The notes: generated from the sequence alone by a model not told the origin. A DNA stretch of 35,819 bases from Phycisphaerae bacterium (GCA_030601745.1 JAUWBI010000033.1:1-35819), one strand, 5' to 3'. Positions 15,779-23,840 are shown, numbered from the stretch's first letter. Translations and numbers: made by a program.

Positions 15779-16999
15779 ATGGGTAAACGCATTTTCGCAA
15801 TTAGTTTCATTTATGCTTGTACCGCGCTCGGCTGGATTATTCTGGCCGGCACTACAATCGTGCGGACCAGGACCCAGGATGTAAAGCTAAGAGACGCCGT
15901 AGGCCAATTGTGGGGCACCAAACAAATTCAGCAGGCACCGCTGGTTTATTACAATCCTGCAAGAGCAGGCCAGACAAAGACCCAGGAGACTATGGAACGC
16001 CTTGCTCTGGATGCCAGTAACATCAAGGTTGACCTCAAACTTGACCACCGCAAGAAGGGTCTGTTGTGGTATTCAACCTACCACGTAGTGTTCTCAGGCG
16101 AGTACCGAATTATAAATAATTCCGACCAGCCCAGGGAAATGCTCCTGGATTTCAAGTTTCCCGCGAAAGGGGCGGTTTATGACAATTTCCGCTTCGTTGT
16201 GGCAGGCCGGGAAATTCAGGATATCAAATTAAAGTCAGGCAATATCACCAAGGCCATCCAACTGTCCCCGGGCCAGTCTGAAAACGTTGAAATCTCATAC
16301 GAATCCCAGGGCCTGGACGAATGGTCGTATGATTTCGGCTTGAATGTGAACCCGGTAAGGAACTTCTCGCTTGTCCTGAACACGGATTTTGAAGACATTG
16401 ACTTTCCGGCCCAGAGCATCTCGCCCACACATAAAGAACGCACCGGTAACGGATGGAAGCTCACCTGGCAATACACCAATCTGTTTACAGGGGTCAAGAT
16501 AGGGATGATTACGCCTCGCAAGCTCAACCCCGGCCCCTGGGTAAGCAGGGTTACCGCAGCGGCACCGGTATCTTTGTTTTTGTTTTTCTTTTTGCTGTTT
16601 GTTTTCACCACGGTAAAAAAAATCAAAATCCACCCGATGAACTATTTCTTCATTGGAACCGCATTTTTCAGTTTCCATTTGCTGCTGGCATACCTGGTAG
16701 ACCATATATCAATCCACCTGGCTTTCTGGATTTGTTCTCTGGTTTCGATATTTCTCGTGGTCTCATATATGCGTCTTGTGATCGGTCGGCGTCTTGCCTT
16801 TATTGAGATTGCACTGTTACAGCTTGTCTATCTTGTATTCTTCTCTTACACATTCTTTTTTGAAGGTTACACGGGCCTGGCGATTACTATTCTGTGCATA
16901 GCCACATTGTTTGTGGTAATGCAGTTCACCGCCAAAGTAGATTGGGATAAAGTATTCGTAAAAAGCGACGCAGCCGCTGACAATAAAGCCGCAGGATAA
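15779..16999 (+). CDS. CreD-like inner membrane protein
   Basis: A 406-residue integral membrane protein. One N-terminal helix (about residues 6-27) is followed by a large extracytoplasmic beta-rich domain (about 30-255) and then a block of about six transmembrane helices (about 262-390). The segment HPMNYFFIGTAFFSFHLLLAYLVDHISIHLAF is highly characteristic of the C-terminal membrane block of the CreD/inner-membrane-protein family; the part shown spans more than one helix. The role of CreD is poorly defined (envelope stress and beta-lactam response in enterobacteria). AAGGAG lies 8 bp before ATG 15779. The periplasmic domain is shorter than in E. coli CreD. A shared upstream motif links it to the next gene. 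Confidence 0.8.
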   Translation: MGKRIFAISFIYACTALGWIILAGTTIVRTRTQDVKLRDAVGQLWGTKQIQQAPLVYYNPARAGQTKTQETMERLALDASNIKVDLKLDHRKKGLLWYSTYHVVFSGEYRIINNSDQPREMLLDFKFPAKGAVYDNFRFVVAGREIQDIKLKSGNITKAIQLSPGQSENVEISYESQGLDEWSYDFGLNVNPVRNFSLVLNTDFEDIDFPAQSISPTHKERTGNGWKLTWQYTNLFTGVKIGMITPRKLNPGPWVSRVTAAAPVSLFLFFFLLFVFTTVKKIKIHPMNYFFIGTAFFSFHLLLAYLVDHISIHLAFWICSLVSIFLVVSYMRLVIGRRLAFIEIALLQLVYLVFFSYTFFFEGYTGLAITILCIATLFVVMQFTAKVDWDKVFVKSDAAADNKAAG

Positions 17000-17098
17000 C
17001 TACTTGCTTTAAGATTTGTCAGAGAAGAGCTCTCGCGGGGCGCTGAGGCAGTTATTGAGGAAATGCCGGGACTAAGATTGGGGCTTGGCGTTTTCGTA

Positions 17099-17122
17099 AG
17101 ATTCGGGTATATTTGTTAGAGC
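17099..17122 (+). promoter_or_regulatory. Upstream motif shared with 15687-15710
   Basis: Second occurrence of the GATTCGGGnnTATTTGT motif, upstream of the peptidase-MA-like gene. No other occurrence was noticed in the window. Confidence 0.3.
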
Positions 17123-17184
17123 ATTTATTTCGCTGGCGTTATTTTGGAAATCCCGGACGAAAAATAAACACTGGGAAGTCGACC

Positions 17185-18789
17185 ATGACCACACGGGGAA
17201 TTTTCTGGATTATCTTAGTTTTTGTTTCGAGTTGTACGCTATTTGGGGCAACCCCAGCAACGGATCCAAATGGGTGGGAAAAACTGAACCTTAGTTCGGC
17301 CCACATCGCGGATGCAACCGTTTATTATGAAAAATGCTTCGAGTCGAAACTGCCCATCTTTGAAAAGGGCTATAAACAGTTCGTCACTAAAATGGGGGAA
17401 AAGAGGCTGACCGCTGCGGAAAAAGGGCAAATTATCGCCGATATCAACCAGATCCTTGGAATAACTGAAGAGGATACCGAATGGCAGCATAGAATGTTGA
17501 CAGAATTCCTGAGCTTTTTTCCTATGGCTAAACCGACTTTTTACCTGGTCAGGCGAGAAACGACAAAAAATTTCCTGCGGGCAGGCGGCAAACTTCCAAA
17601 CTTCACATACGACAAGACTACTGATATGGCAGAGTATCGGCTGGAATTCAAGGGAAGAAGCGAAACGGGCCCTTCAGAAGATATCGAGGTTACTTTCCCA
17701 CTCGGCTTCGAGGCAACGTTTGAAAAAGAGGTTAATCAGATTTTTGAGATGTTATATAAGAGCGTATTCGGTTCTGGAAAAATCGGGATTGCACTTCACG
17801 AAGTTGTCGAGATGAGTTTGCTGAAGCGAGTTAGGCCAAAAGACCCATATTGGCGATGGTTCAGCGACGGCTTTGCCAATGCGGTTACGTATGAGCTTTT
17901 GAAAAAGCACATTAGCGGAGAATGTGCCGATGGGTTTGTTGCCGCTAATGATGTTAATCACTACAGAGATTTGGAAAAGGAAATTAACCTTCAATACTGG
18001 ATGAGTCTTAAATATTGTATTTTGCACAGGATGCCCGTTGACTGCGAAAGTAAACTTACTTACGCGCGATATGCATACGCAACGCTTGAGGCACGAAGAC
18101 TCATTGAAAAACACGGAATCAGCTGTGTCAAAAAAATACTCGATAAACTCAGCCAGAAGGAGCGAAGCACCAGTGAAAATCTCCTGGCAACTATCAAAGA
18201 AGTGACTGGCGAAGATATGCAGCAACGCCTTGGCCGCTATCAGACCTTTCAAACACGGAAAGAGGGAATGGCCAAATACGCCAGCTTGCTCAATGCCGCA
18301 TCAGACAAAAAAGATTACGAGCAAATGCTCATCAATGTAATCCGACTGCTGGAATTACAAGATAGCCAATTATCATCAACAAGTCTGCAAATGCGCCAGA
18401 AGGCAGCCTTATGGCTATTCAAACTGAGGTATGAAAAGGCCGGTGACGAGGTGATGGTCAGCTTTATGGAAGAACTGAAACGGAATGCTCCACAGGAATT
18501 ATATGACTACTTTTCATCGGGGTTTGTAATCTATGCTCTTGAGTGCAACAACCCTCAAAAAGCCCAATCAGCCGCTGAGCGTATCCTCAAGAAATATCCC
18601 GATCATCCACCAGCTCTTACAGTACGAACGCAAATGCTCGCTGATGAGGGCAAATTGGTGGAAGCTAAAAAGATTGCTCAGCGAATCTGCACCTTAGTAA
18701 AAGAAGAACAATCACTTTACTATAAATCTGCTTCTGATATCCTTGCGATTGACCCGAATCAGCAGCCTTTGGAGGAAAAATCCAGGTGA
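17185..18789 (+). CDS. Exported peptidase-MA-like protein with a degenerate zinc motif
   Basis: A 534-residue protein with an N-terminal signal (RGIFWIILVFVSSC). The central part resembles gluzincin metallopeptidases of the MA clan: ALHEVVEMS at about residues 204-211, followed 13 residues later by YWRWFSDGFANAVTYEL, the place of the usual WLsEGxA helix with the third zinc ligand. The expected HExxH reads HEVVE and the downstream Glu is Asp, so two zinc-ligand positions are altered and catalysis is doubtful. The C-terminal 170 or so residues are helical with TPR-like features (ALECNNPQKAQSAAERILKK). ATG 17185 is preferred over a TTG at 17113 because it gives a proper signal peptide. Function unknown; possibly a peptidase-derived binding protein. 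Confidence 0.65.
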   Translation: MTTRGIFWIILVFVSSCTLFGATPATDPNGWEKLNLSSAHIADATVYYEKCFESKLPIFEKGYKQFVTKMGEKRLTAAEKGQIIADINQILGITEEDTEWQHRMLTEFLSFFPMAKPTFYLVRRETTKNFLRAGGKLPNFTYDKTTDMAEYRLEFKGRSETGPSEDIEVTFPLGFEATFEKEVNQIFEMLYKSVFGSGKIGIALHEVVEMSLLKRVRPKDPYWRWFSDGFANAVTYELLKKHISGECADGFVAANDVNHYRDLEKEINLQYWMSLKYCILHRMPVDCESKLTYARYAYATLEARRLIEKHGISCVKKILDKLSQKERSTSENLLATIKEVTGEDMQQRLGRYQTFQTRKEGMAKYASLLNAASDKKDYEQMLINVIRLLELQDSQLSSTSLQMRQKAALWLFKLRYEKAGDEVMVSFMEELKRNAPQELYDYFSSGFVIYALECNNPQKAQSAAERILKKYPDHPPALTVRTQMLADEGKLVEAKKIAQRICTLVKEEQSLYYKSASDILAIDPNQQPLEEKSR

Positions 18790-18822
18790 TAAAGATATGA
18801 CTTACGTCAAGAGTGTTGAATT

Positions 18823-19095
18823 ATGGCTGATAACAACAGAAATACCTGGTCTGCTAAAATAAAAAGAATTTTCACTTCAGTACTGCCTGTTTCTAAAAGA
18901 CGCAAAGGCGAATGTGTTAATTGCGGGGCGTGCTGCAAATTGCCTAATGTCTGTGCATTCCTCAAGTACAAACCGGATGGGAAACCTTATTGCTCTATTT
19001 ACACAATCCGTCCGTTAAATTGCAGAAAATACCCGAGAACTGAATCCGAGTTTATTACTGCGGATACCTGTGGTCATAGATTCGAGTCCCGTTAG
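18823..19095 (+). CDS. YkgJ-type CxxCxxCC protein with element-supplied stop codon
   Basis: A 90-residue cysteine cluster protein. GECVNCGACCKLPNVCAFL lies at about residues 29-47, and YCSIYTIRPLNCRKYPR is the second conserved segment. A basic N-terminal extension precedes the cluster. The coding sequence runs into palindromic element copy 2, which starts at 19087: the last codons TCC CGT TAG belong to the element. Without the element and its 4-bp duplication the frame would read GAG TGA and end two residues earlier at HRFE, so the insertion fell exactly at the native stop codon. The protein is therefore essentially intact. It starts 33 bp after the peptidase-MA-like gene and may be cotranscribed. 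Biochemical role unknown. Confidence 0.85.
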   Translation: MADNNRNTWSAKIKRIFTSVLPVSKRRKGECVNCGACCKLPNVCAFLKYKPDGKPYCSIYTIRPLNCRKYPRTESEFITADTCGHRFESR

Positions 19096-19145
19096 AAATC
19101 AGGCTTTTCGGGGGCTGAGGCGCTTTTGTGGAATTTCTAACGGGA
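19087..19145. mobile_element. CCCCGTTAG palindromic element, copy 2 (59 bp, at YkgJ-type stop codon)
   Basis: Begins TCCCGTTAGAAATC and ends GAATTTCTAACGGGA. It is flanked by a perfect 4-bp direct repeat, CGAG at 19083-19086 and 19146-19149. The first and last bases are changed symmetrically (C to T, G to A), which keeps the pairing. Its interior is homologous to the reverse complement of copy 3. Confidence 0.88.
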
Positions 19146-19286
19146 CGAGTGAGAAACGCCGGCCTGATAACATAATTTCCCTTATGGGGGAGGACAAGGG
19201 GGGACGAATTCAATCTTCATCCTTTATCAAATATTCCCTCGGTACAAACGCTAACTGCTTTTGCACTGCCTTTGTAAACAGCTCTA

Positions 19287-19868
19287 TTATGCTCTGCGTC
19301 TTCTCAGCAATGCCAAGCCACCCAAGCTGAGCAGCAAAGCCGTCGCCGGCTCAGGTATCGGCACCGGAAAGTCATCGTCCTCCGGCTCTCCGTCAGGCGG
19401 GCTTGGCCAGCGTGGCTTTTCCGGCCTTCTACCACCCCCACCACCAAACCCTCCCCGGCCATAATCTGCGGCACCGGCAAACAAACCACCGCCAGGTCTA
19501 CTCTGTGCCCTCTCCTGCACATCCAAAAACTTATATTCAGCTCGCTCAAATATCGCAATGACGATTTTCGGCGCATCAAGATACACAACGGTTCTATTTG
19601 CGGTCGGGTCACTCACATCGCCCAGCCAGTAAACGAATTGATAGCCGGGTCTTGGGACCGCCGTCAAAGTAACATCTGTATTCAGGTCAAAGTGATGAAC
19701 CCCTACATCCGGAGTTATTGTGCCGCCCTGGGGAGGTGTTTGCTGAAGCAAAAGCGCAGTGCCGTCTGTTTCACAATACGCCGGCTCAAGCAAAGCACAC
19801 AAAATAAACATAGTCTCTAATATTACCACCTCCCATCTAATGAATACTGAGCTATTGTGTCTCATCAT
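19287..19868 (-). CDS. PEP-CTERM protein with an InlB-type repeat domain
   Basis: A 193-residue exported protein. The C-terminal sorting signal is VPIPEPATALLLSLGGLALLRRRRA: PEP motif, hydrophobic helix, arginine cluster. Such tails are processed by exosortase at the cell surface. Residues about 40-115 (PPQGGTITPDVGVHHFD, then TLTAVPRPGYQFVYWLGDV and VIAIFER) match the divergent InlB B-repeat / bacterial repeat domain. A Gly-rich, then Pro/Asp-rich linker with RGGFGGGGGRR separates this from the PEP tail. ATG 19868 follows AGGAG at 8 bp; a GTG three codons upstream is less likely. It is the last of four PEP-CTERM genes on this strand. No exosortase gene is in the window. Confidence 0.82.
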   Translation of the reverse strand: MMRHNSSVFIRWEVVILETMFILCALLEPAYCETDGTALLLQQTPPQGGTITPDVGVHHFDLNTDVTLTAVPRPGYQFVYWLGDVSDPTANRTVVYLDAPKIVIAIFERAEYKFLDVQERAQSRPGGGLFAGAADYGRGGFGGGGGRRPEKPRWPSPPDGEPEDDDFPVPIPEPATALLLSLGGLALLRRRRA

Positions 19869-19919
19869 CACCCCCACTCCTGTTATAAAATTTAATTGTG
19901 CAAAACAAACCCAATATCA

Positions 19920-20519
19920 CTAAGCAGACTTTCTTCGTCTTGCACAAATCGTCAGCACGCCGCCGATGCCAAGCAGTGCTATCATAGCAGGCTCAGGTAT
20001 AGGAACCGGCAGGTCACCGGCAGCTTTTATCTCATATTCGCCTACAACCCAGTCAGTGTCACTGCTCAACACCAAAAACCATGAATGCTCGCCGGCAAAT
20101 AAAATGCCTTGTCCGTGTTCGTTTTGAAACTTCCAGACTCCTTCTGACGCAGTAAAATATTCGTCGCTCGACGCTATACCGCCGCTCTGGTCGTCCTGAC
20201 AACCGATACCATCTACCGGAGCCCCCTCGATACCTAATATGGCGAAATACGAAAGCGCCGGATTGACGACGGAATCATGGAATATCTGATATGCGTAAAC
20301 GTAGTCCCCTGTCCCGGGCGCCTGGAGACCATTGACAGTAAAGTACTCGTCTCGGTCATCATAAACGGCAAAATCTATACGCCCATGAAGACCCCCAGGC
20401 GTGTAATAATATGTACTGCCATCGTAATGCGAGCTGGTGAGCGTCGCGGCTGCATCCTGTGCAAATAATGCTGCAGCAGCCAATAAACTAAAAAATCCGA
20501 TTTTTCTTACCACCCTCAT
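19920..20519 (-). CDS. PEP-CTERM exported protein
   Basis: A 199-residue protein with a signal peptide (GFFSLLAAAALFAQDAAA) and a C-terminal PEP-CTERM signal (PVPIPEPAMIALLGIGGV, then an RRRK cluster). The body is probably beta-rich with many Tyr, Gly and Asp residues and one Cys; no catalytic motif was seen. Its signal peptide is similar to that of the gene at 20552-21160, and both share the leader GAARGAARGYGAAAG before ATGAGG, so they are probably duplicates with diverged bodies. GGAAGG lies 7-8 bp upstream of ATG 20519. Likely surface-exposed or part of the extracellular matrix; precise role unknown. Confidence 0.85.
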   Translation of the reverse strand: MRVVRKIGFFSLLAAAALFAQDAAATLTSSHYDGSTYYYTPGGLHGRIDFAVYDDRDEYFTVNGLQAPGTGDYVYAYQIFHDSVVNPALSYFAILGIEGAPVDGIGCQDDQSGGIASSDEYFTASEGVWKFQNEHGQGILFAGEHSWFLVLSSDTDWVVGEYEIKAAGDLPVPIPEPAMIALLGIGGVLTICARRRKSA

Positions 20520-20540
20520 CTTTCACCTTCCTTCACAACA

Positions 20541-20568
20541 GTTTTTAGTTTTCAGTTTTCAGTTTTTA
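20541..20568. repeat. Period-7 tandem repeat, unit GTTTTCA
   Basis: Four 7-bp units (GTTTTTA, GTTTTCA, GTTTTCA, GTTTTTA). The stop codon of the PEP-CTERM gene at 20552-21160 lies inside the array, so its last residues (LKTEN) are repeat-encoded. Confidence 0.75.
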
Positions 20569-21160
20569 ATGCGGACCGTCTTTTCCGCGTAAGAATCCAT
20601 AACCCCGCCGTGCCAAGCAATACGAACGTTGCCGGCTCCGGTATCGGCGTAAGTAAATCCCCCGTTGCGTAATAAGGAGCGCCCGACGACGTGCCAAACA
20701 ACACGCCGTTGCCCATGGTAGACGCGTAGTCACTGGCAAACCACAACAGCGCAGAACTCTGGCCGTTGTTAATCGTGTTGACAAATAAGGCATCTACACT
20801 TTGAACCGGCGAACCGACCACAGTCCAGAAAGCCGGGTCCACAGCACCGGTTATGTGGTCATAGAGCGGGGACTCTGCACTCGCACCATCCAATATCCCC
20901 ACCGAGAAAAAGCTAAGTCCTATACCTGAATCTATATTAGATATTCGGTAGGTATATACATACTCATACTCAAACTCGCCCGGTGTATATTTGTAGACTT
21001 CGCAGTCAATTAAGGCGGAACCAAGACCGGGTCCGATACTAAACGTTTCGCTGTGGTTGGCGTCTATCACCCCGCCGACAGGTATTGCGCCTGCATTTTG
21101 TGCAAATACTATTGCAACAACCAATAAACTAAAAAACCTCATCCTTCTTATCATCCTCAT
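20552..21160 (-). CDS. PEP-CTERM exported protein
   Basis: A 202-residue protein with signal peptide RFFSLLVVAIVFAQNAGA and C-terminal signal TPIPEPATFVLLGTAGLW followed by TRKRR. The body is rich in Tyr, Gly and Ser with strand-like patterns (EYEYVYTYRISN) and no catalytic motif. The final residues ALKTEN follow the normal arginine cluster and come from the period-7 repeat, a harmless extension. The signal peptide is a close relative of that in the neighbouring PEP-CTERM protein. The gap to the next gene downstream is only 32 bp, so an operon or tandem duplication is plausible. Confidence 0.85.
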   Translation of the reverse strand: MRMIRRMRFFSLLVVAIVFAQNAGAIPVGGVIDANHSETFSIGPGLGSALIDCEVYKYTPGEFEYEYVYTYRISNIDSGIGLSFFSVGILDGASAESPLYDHITGAVDPAFWTVVGSPVQSVDALFVNTINNGQSSALLWFASDYASTMGNGVLFGTSSGAPYYATGDLLTPIPEPATFVLLGTAGLWILTRKRRSALKTEN

Positions 21161-21245
21161 CTTTCGCCTTTCTTCATCCCCCCCGTGCTATTTATTTGCC
21201 CCAGAACGTAAATTGCTCTTATTCCAGGGTCTCCACCAAAACCAC

Positions 21246-21914
21246 CTAAACAAGCCGCCTTTTCCGGGTAAGAGCCATTAACACGCCTATGCCAAGCAAA
21301 GCAATGGAGCAAGGTTCGGGAACACCGGTCAGTTCAAGATTATCAAACCTAAAGTTACCGCCCGATTCATCACGGTTGAGATCATTCACACGAAACTGAA
21401 CAAAGGGCTGGTTTTCAATGGCTGATACGGCCGACAAGTTATAGCTAAAAGGATGCCAATTATAATCGCGAATCATCGATTGATTATTTAGTATTTCTGT
21501 CCAATAGCCGCCGATGCCAACTCTATAATTGAAATCAAAGCTTGAGGGACCCAAATCATCTGGGGTATTTTCGGACCTATAATCCCACCTGATTGTCATA
21601 TCCTGCCAACCCGTTGTATTGATCGTCATGACCCACTGGGAGTCAGCTGTGGCATTATCCCACGCACCGGCTTGGCCCGCATTATGCCAGCGCCCCGCCG
21701 CGTCGAAGTAGGCGAGCCCATCTTTACCGTTAGTATCATAATCTCTACCTGATATGCTCAGTTCAGGTTCGTCAACAACATTCCACGCGTCTGGATCCTC
21801 GGTATAACCTTCTTTGTCCAGGCCAAAGTCCCAGATTGCCATCAGGTCCGCGTTGGCCGGGCCGCTCAGCACCGGCAAAAGCACCAGGGCCGTCAGGACA
21901 ATTACCTTCCTCAT
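21246..21914 (-). CDS. PEP-CTERM exported protein, jelly-roll-like body
   Basis: A 222-residue protein with signal peptide VIVLTALVLLPVLSGPANA and C-terminal signal TGVPEPCSIALLGIGVLM plus a TRKRR cluster. The body (DLMAIWDFGLDKEGY through FVQFRVNDLNRDESGGNFRFDNLELTG) has the pattern of a carbohydrate-binding-like jelly roll of the sort found in many planctomycete PEP-CTERM proteins, ending with a FDNLELTG strand. It shares the GAAGGAAGGTGAGAG leader before ATGAGG with its neighbours. The PEP motif is VPEPCS, with a Cys two positions after the Glu, still within family variation. It is the first gene of the four-gene PEP-CTERM run. Confidence 0.85.
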   Translation of the reverse strand: MRKVIVLTALVLLPVLSGPANADLMAIWDFGLDKEGYTEDPDAWNVVDEPELSISGRDYDTNGKDGLAYFDAAGRWHNAGQAGAWDNATADSQWVMTINTTGWQDMTIRWDYRSENTPDDLGPSSFDFNYRVGIGGYWTEILNNQSMIRDYNWHPFSYNLSAVSAIENQPFVQFRVNDLNRDESGGNFRFDNLELTGVPEPCSIALLGIGVLMALTRKRRLV

Positions 21915-22516
21915 CTCTCACCTTCCTTCAAAGACAAAAAACCATTTGATAAAGCTTTATATCAATACACGCATTTGCCCATTTGCTATGCGCGCAGACT
22001 CTTGGCGTCGTTACTTCTCGAGTTCTCTCGCCCTTGGGAGTTTCTCCCGCCCCGATTTTCGGTAGGGGCAACCCTCTGTGGTTGCCCTCAGGGCAGGCAC
22101 ATAGACCTGCCCCTACTTCAACCTTATTTTCAACGTGTGTCCGTACACAAACTTTTTATACAGAACAAAATAGCTAAAAAGCAAAATAGATATTACTTCT
22201 ACTGATGAGTTTTCTCACAGCCCCCAAGCTGATGGTGTTATTTAACCAGATTAGCTTCCAAAAGTCAAGACTTTTTTTAAAATTTTTTACGTCGTGCCGG
22301 ACAATCCAGAGCCGATTATCCCGCGATACCACTTAAAAGCACTGTAACAGGCAATTTTGACAACTAAGGGATATGAAAAAAAATTTCCATAAGAACCGCT
22401 TTACAGTGTAAAAAATTCTTGTGCTCGTGGAAATGTGTCTTATTTACAACGCTGCTCGTGATATACGCCCGATAAGGCGCTGCCCGCCTTTTTCTCTTCA
22501 CCAAAACGCCTACTCG
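21915..22516. other. Long intergenic region with palindromes and AT-rich sequence
   Basis: No convincing gene on either strand. It holds the 55-bp double hairpin at 22062-22116, an AT-rich part around 22235-22400 with T- and A-runs, and is closed by palindromic element copy 3. It separates the start of the PEP-CTERM run from the 3' end of the aminotransferase gene, so it should contain the promoter for the PEP-CTERM genes on the minus strand; no clear -10/-35 pair was chosen. Confidence 0.5.
22062..22116. repeat. 55-bp double-hairpin palindrome, GTAGGGGCA...TGCCCCTAC
   Basis: The outer arms GTAGGGGCA and TGCCCCTAC are exact inverted repeats. Inside are two smaller hairpins, GGGCAACC/GGTTGCCC and GGGCAGGC/CCTGCCC. 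The right half is related to the palindrome inside the sigma factor gene at 28926-28951. No flanking direct repeat was found. Confidence 0.7.
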
Positions 22517-22575
22517 CCCCGTTAGAAATTCCGCAGAAGCGCCTCAGTCCCTGAAACCCGCGATTTCTAACGGGG
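22517..22575. mobile_element. CCCCGTTAG palindromic element, copy 3 (59 bp, just after aminotransferase stop)
   Basis: Begins CCCCGTTAGAAATTCCGC and ends GATTTCTAACGGGG. Flanks are CTCG at 22513-22516 and CTTG at 22576-22579, a 4-bp direct repeat with one mismatch. The interior aligns without gaps to copy 2 in the opposite orientation. The element starts seven bases after the aminotransferase stop codon. Confidence 0.85.
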
Positions 22576-22582
22576 CTTGCCC

Positions 22583-23806
22583 CTAACCTTCCCACCCCGG
22601 CTTTGTCTTTCTTATCGGCTTTTGCTGGACAAATCGGCTGATATTGCGAATCGCCTGGCGAAGGCGCTGCTCATTTTCCACAAGGGCTATCCGCATATAA
22701 TCTTCGCCGTTTTCGCCGAAGGCCCTGCCCGGAGCGATTGCGACCTCTGCATACTCCATCAGGTCAATTGCGTAATCGATAGTGCCTTTGCCTTTGGAAT
22801 GTTCTTGCGGCACCTTTGCCCATACGAACATTGAAGCCCGCGGCTTTTCCACCTCCCAGCCGATTCTCCCAAGACCATCGCACACCACATCCCGCCGCGA
22901 CCGGTACTTTTTATTTTGAGCGATTATATCCTCGTTACAGTTTCGCAGCGCAATAATGCCGGCTATCTGTATCGCCTGGAATATACCGTAATCGTAATAG
23001 CCCTTTATTGTCGCAAGGTAATTAATCATATCTTTATTGCCTGCCACGAAGCCGATGCGAAAACCTGCCATATTGTACGGCTTGCTCATCGTAATAAATT
23101 CGACGCCGATGTCCTTCGCCCCTTTGACCGAAAGAAAACTCGGCGCCTTATAGCCGTCAAAACAGGTTTCCCCGTATGCAAAATCGTGAATGACCGCTAT
23201 GCCGAACCGCTTTGCTAAATCGACGACCGGCTCAAAAAAACCCTCGTCAACAGTCATCGCCGTCGGATTGTGCGGGAAATTGAGAATCAGCAATTTCGGC
23301 TTTGGATAAAGATTCTCGCAGACCATTGCGATGTTATCTACGAATTTCTCATCGCAGCCGAGAGGCACTGATATTACATTCGCACCGGCTAAAGCAACGG
23401 AGTAATTGTGTATTGGAAAAGCCGGGTCCGGCACAATCGCCGTATCTCCAGGCCCTAACATCGCCAGGCACAAATGGCTAAAACCTTCCTTCGAGCCGAT
23501 GCAGGCCAACACTTCCGTCTCCCAGTCCAGTTGCACATTCCATTTCTGCTCATATTTCTTTGCAATTTCTTTCCGCAGGCCCTTAATACCTCTTGATGCA
23601 CTGTACCGGTGGTTCCGCGGGTCCTGCGCCGCCTGGCACAATTTGTCAACCACAATTTGCGGCGCCGCGTCGGATGGATTGCCCATACCTAAGTCGATAA
23701 TGTCCACACCTGCCTGACGCTTGGCAAGTTTCAACGCATTCAATCGCCCGAACAAATAGGGCGGCAAACGCTTTATTCTCTGTGCCGGCTCAATCTTAAA
23801 TTCCAT
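22583..23806 (-). CDS. PLP-dependent class I aminotransferase (AlaC/LL-DAP aminotransferase-like)
   Basis: A 407-residue fold-type I aminotransferase. DLGMGNPSDAAP near residue 38, HRYSASRGIKGLRKEIA, the LNFPHNPTA motif that binds the PLP ring region, and TMSKPYNMAGFRIGF with the Schiff-base lysine are all present, as is the C-terminal arginine in DYMRIALVENEQR. Sequence features fit the AlaC (glutamate-pyruvate transaminase) and LL-diaminopimelate aminotransferase branch; I cannot choose between them. AAGGA precedes ATG 23806 closely. Downstream, element copy 3 lies almost at the stop codon and may act as a 3' hairpin for its transcript. Confidence 0.9.
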   Translation of the reverse strand: MEFKIEPAQRIKRLPPYLFGRLNALKLAKRQAGVDIIDLGMGNPSDAAPQIVVDKLCQAAQDPRNHRYSASRGIKGLRKEIAKKYEQKWNVQLDWETEVLACIGSKEGFSHLCLAMLGPGDTAIVPDPAFPIHNYSVALAGANVISVPLGCDEKFVDNIAMVCENLYPKPKLLILNFPHNPTAMTVDEGFFEPVVDLAKRFGIAVIHDFAYGETCFDGYKAPSFLSVKGAKDIGVEFITMSKPYNMAGFRIGFVAGNKDMINYLATIKGYYDYGIFQAIQIAGIIALRNCNEDIIAQNKKYRSRRDVVCDGLGRIGWEVEKPRASMFVWAKVPQEHSKGKGTIDYAIDLMEYAEVAIAPGRAFGENGEDYMRIALVENEQRLRQAIRNISRFVQQKPIRKTKPGWEG

Positions 23807-23840
23807 AATCCTTCACCGCTCAAAATTCCTGCTACTTTCA

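Noticed and set aside
19196-19330. Minus-strand frame reading AEKTQSIIELFTKAVQKQ after the PEP-CTERM stop
   Set aside because: It looks protein-like but has no start codon after the preceding in-frame stop, and most of it is an alternative frame of the PEP-CTERM gene end; kept only as a possible relic.
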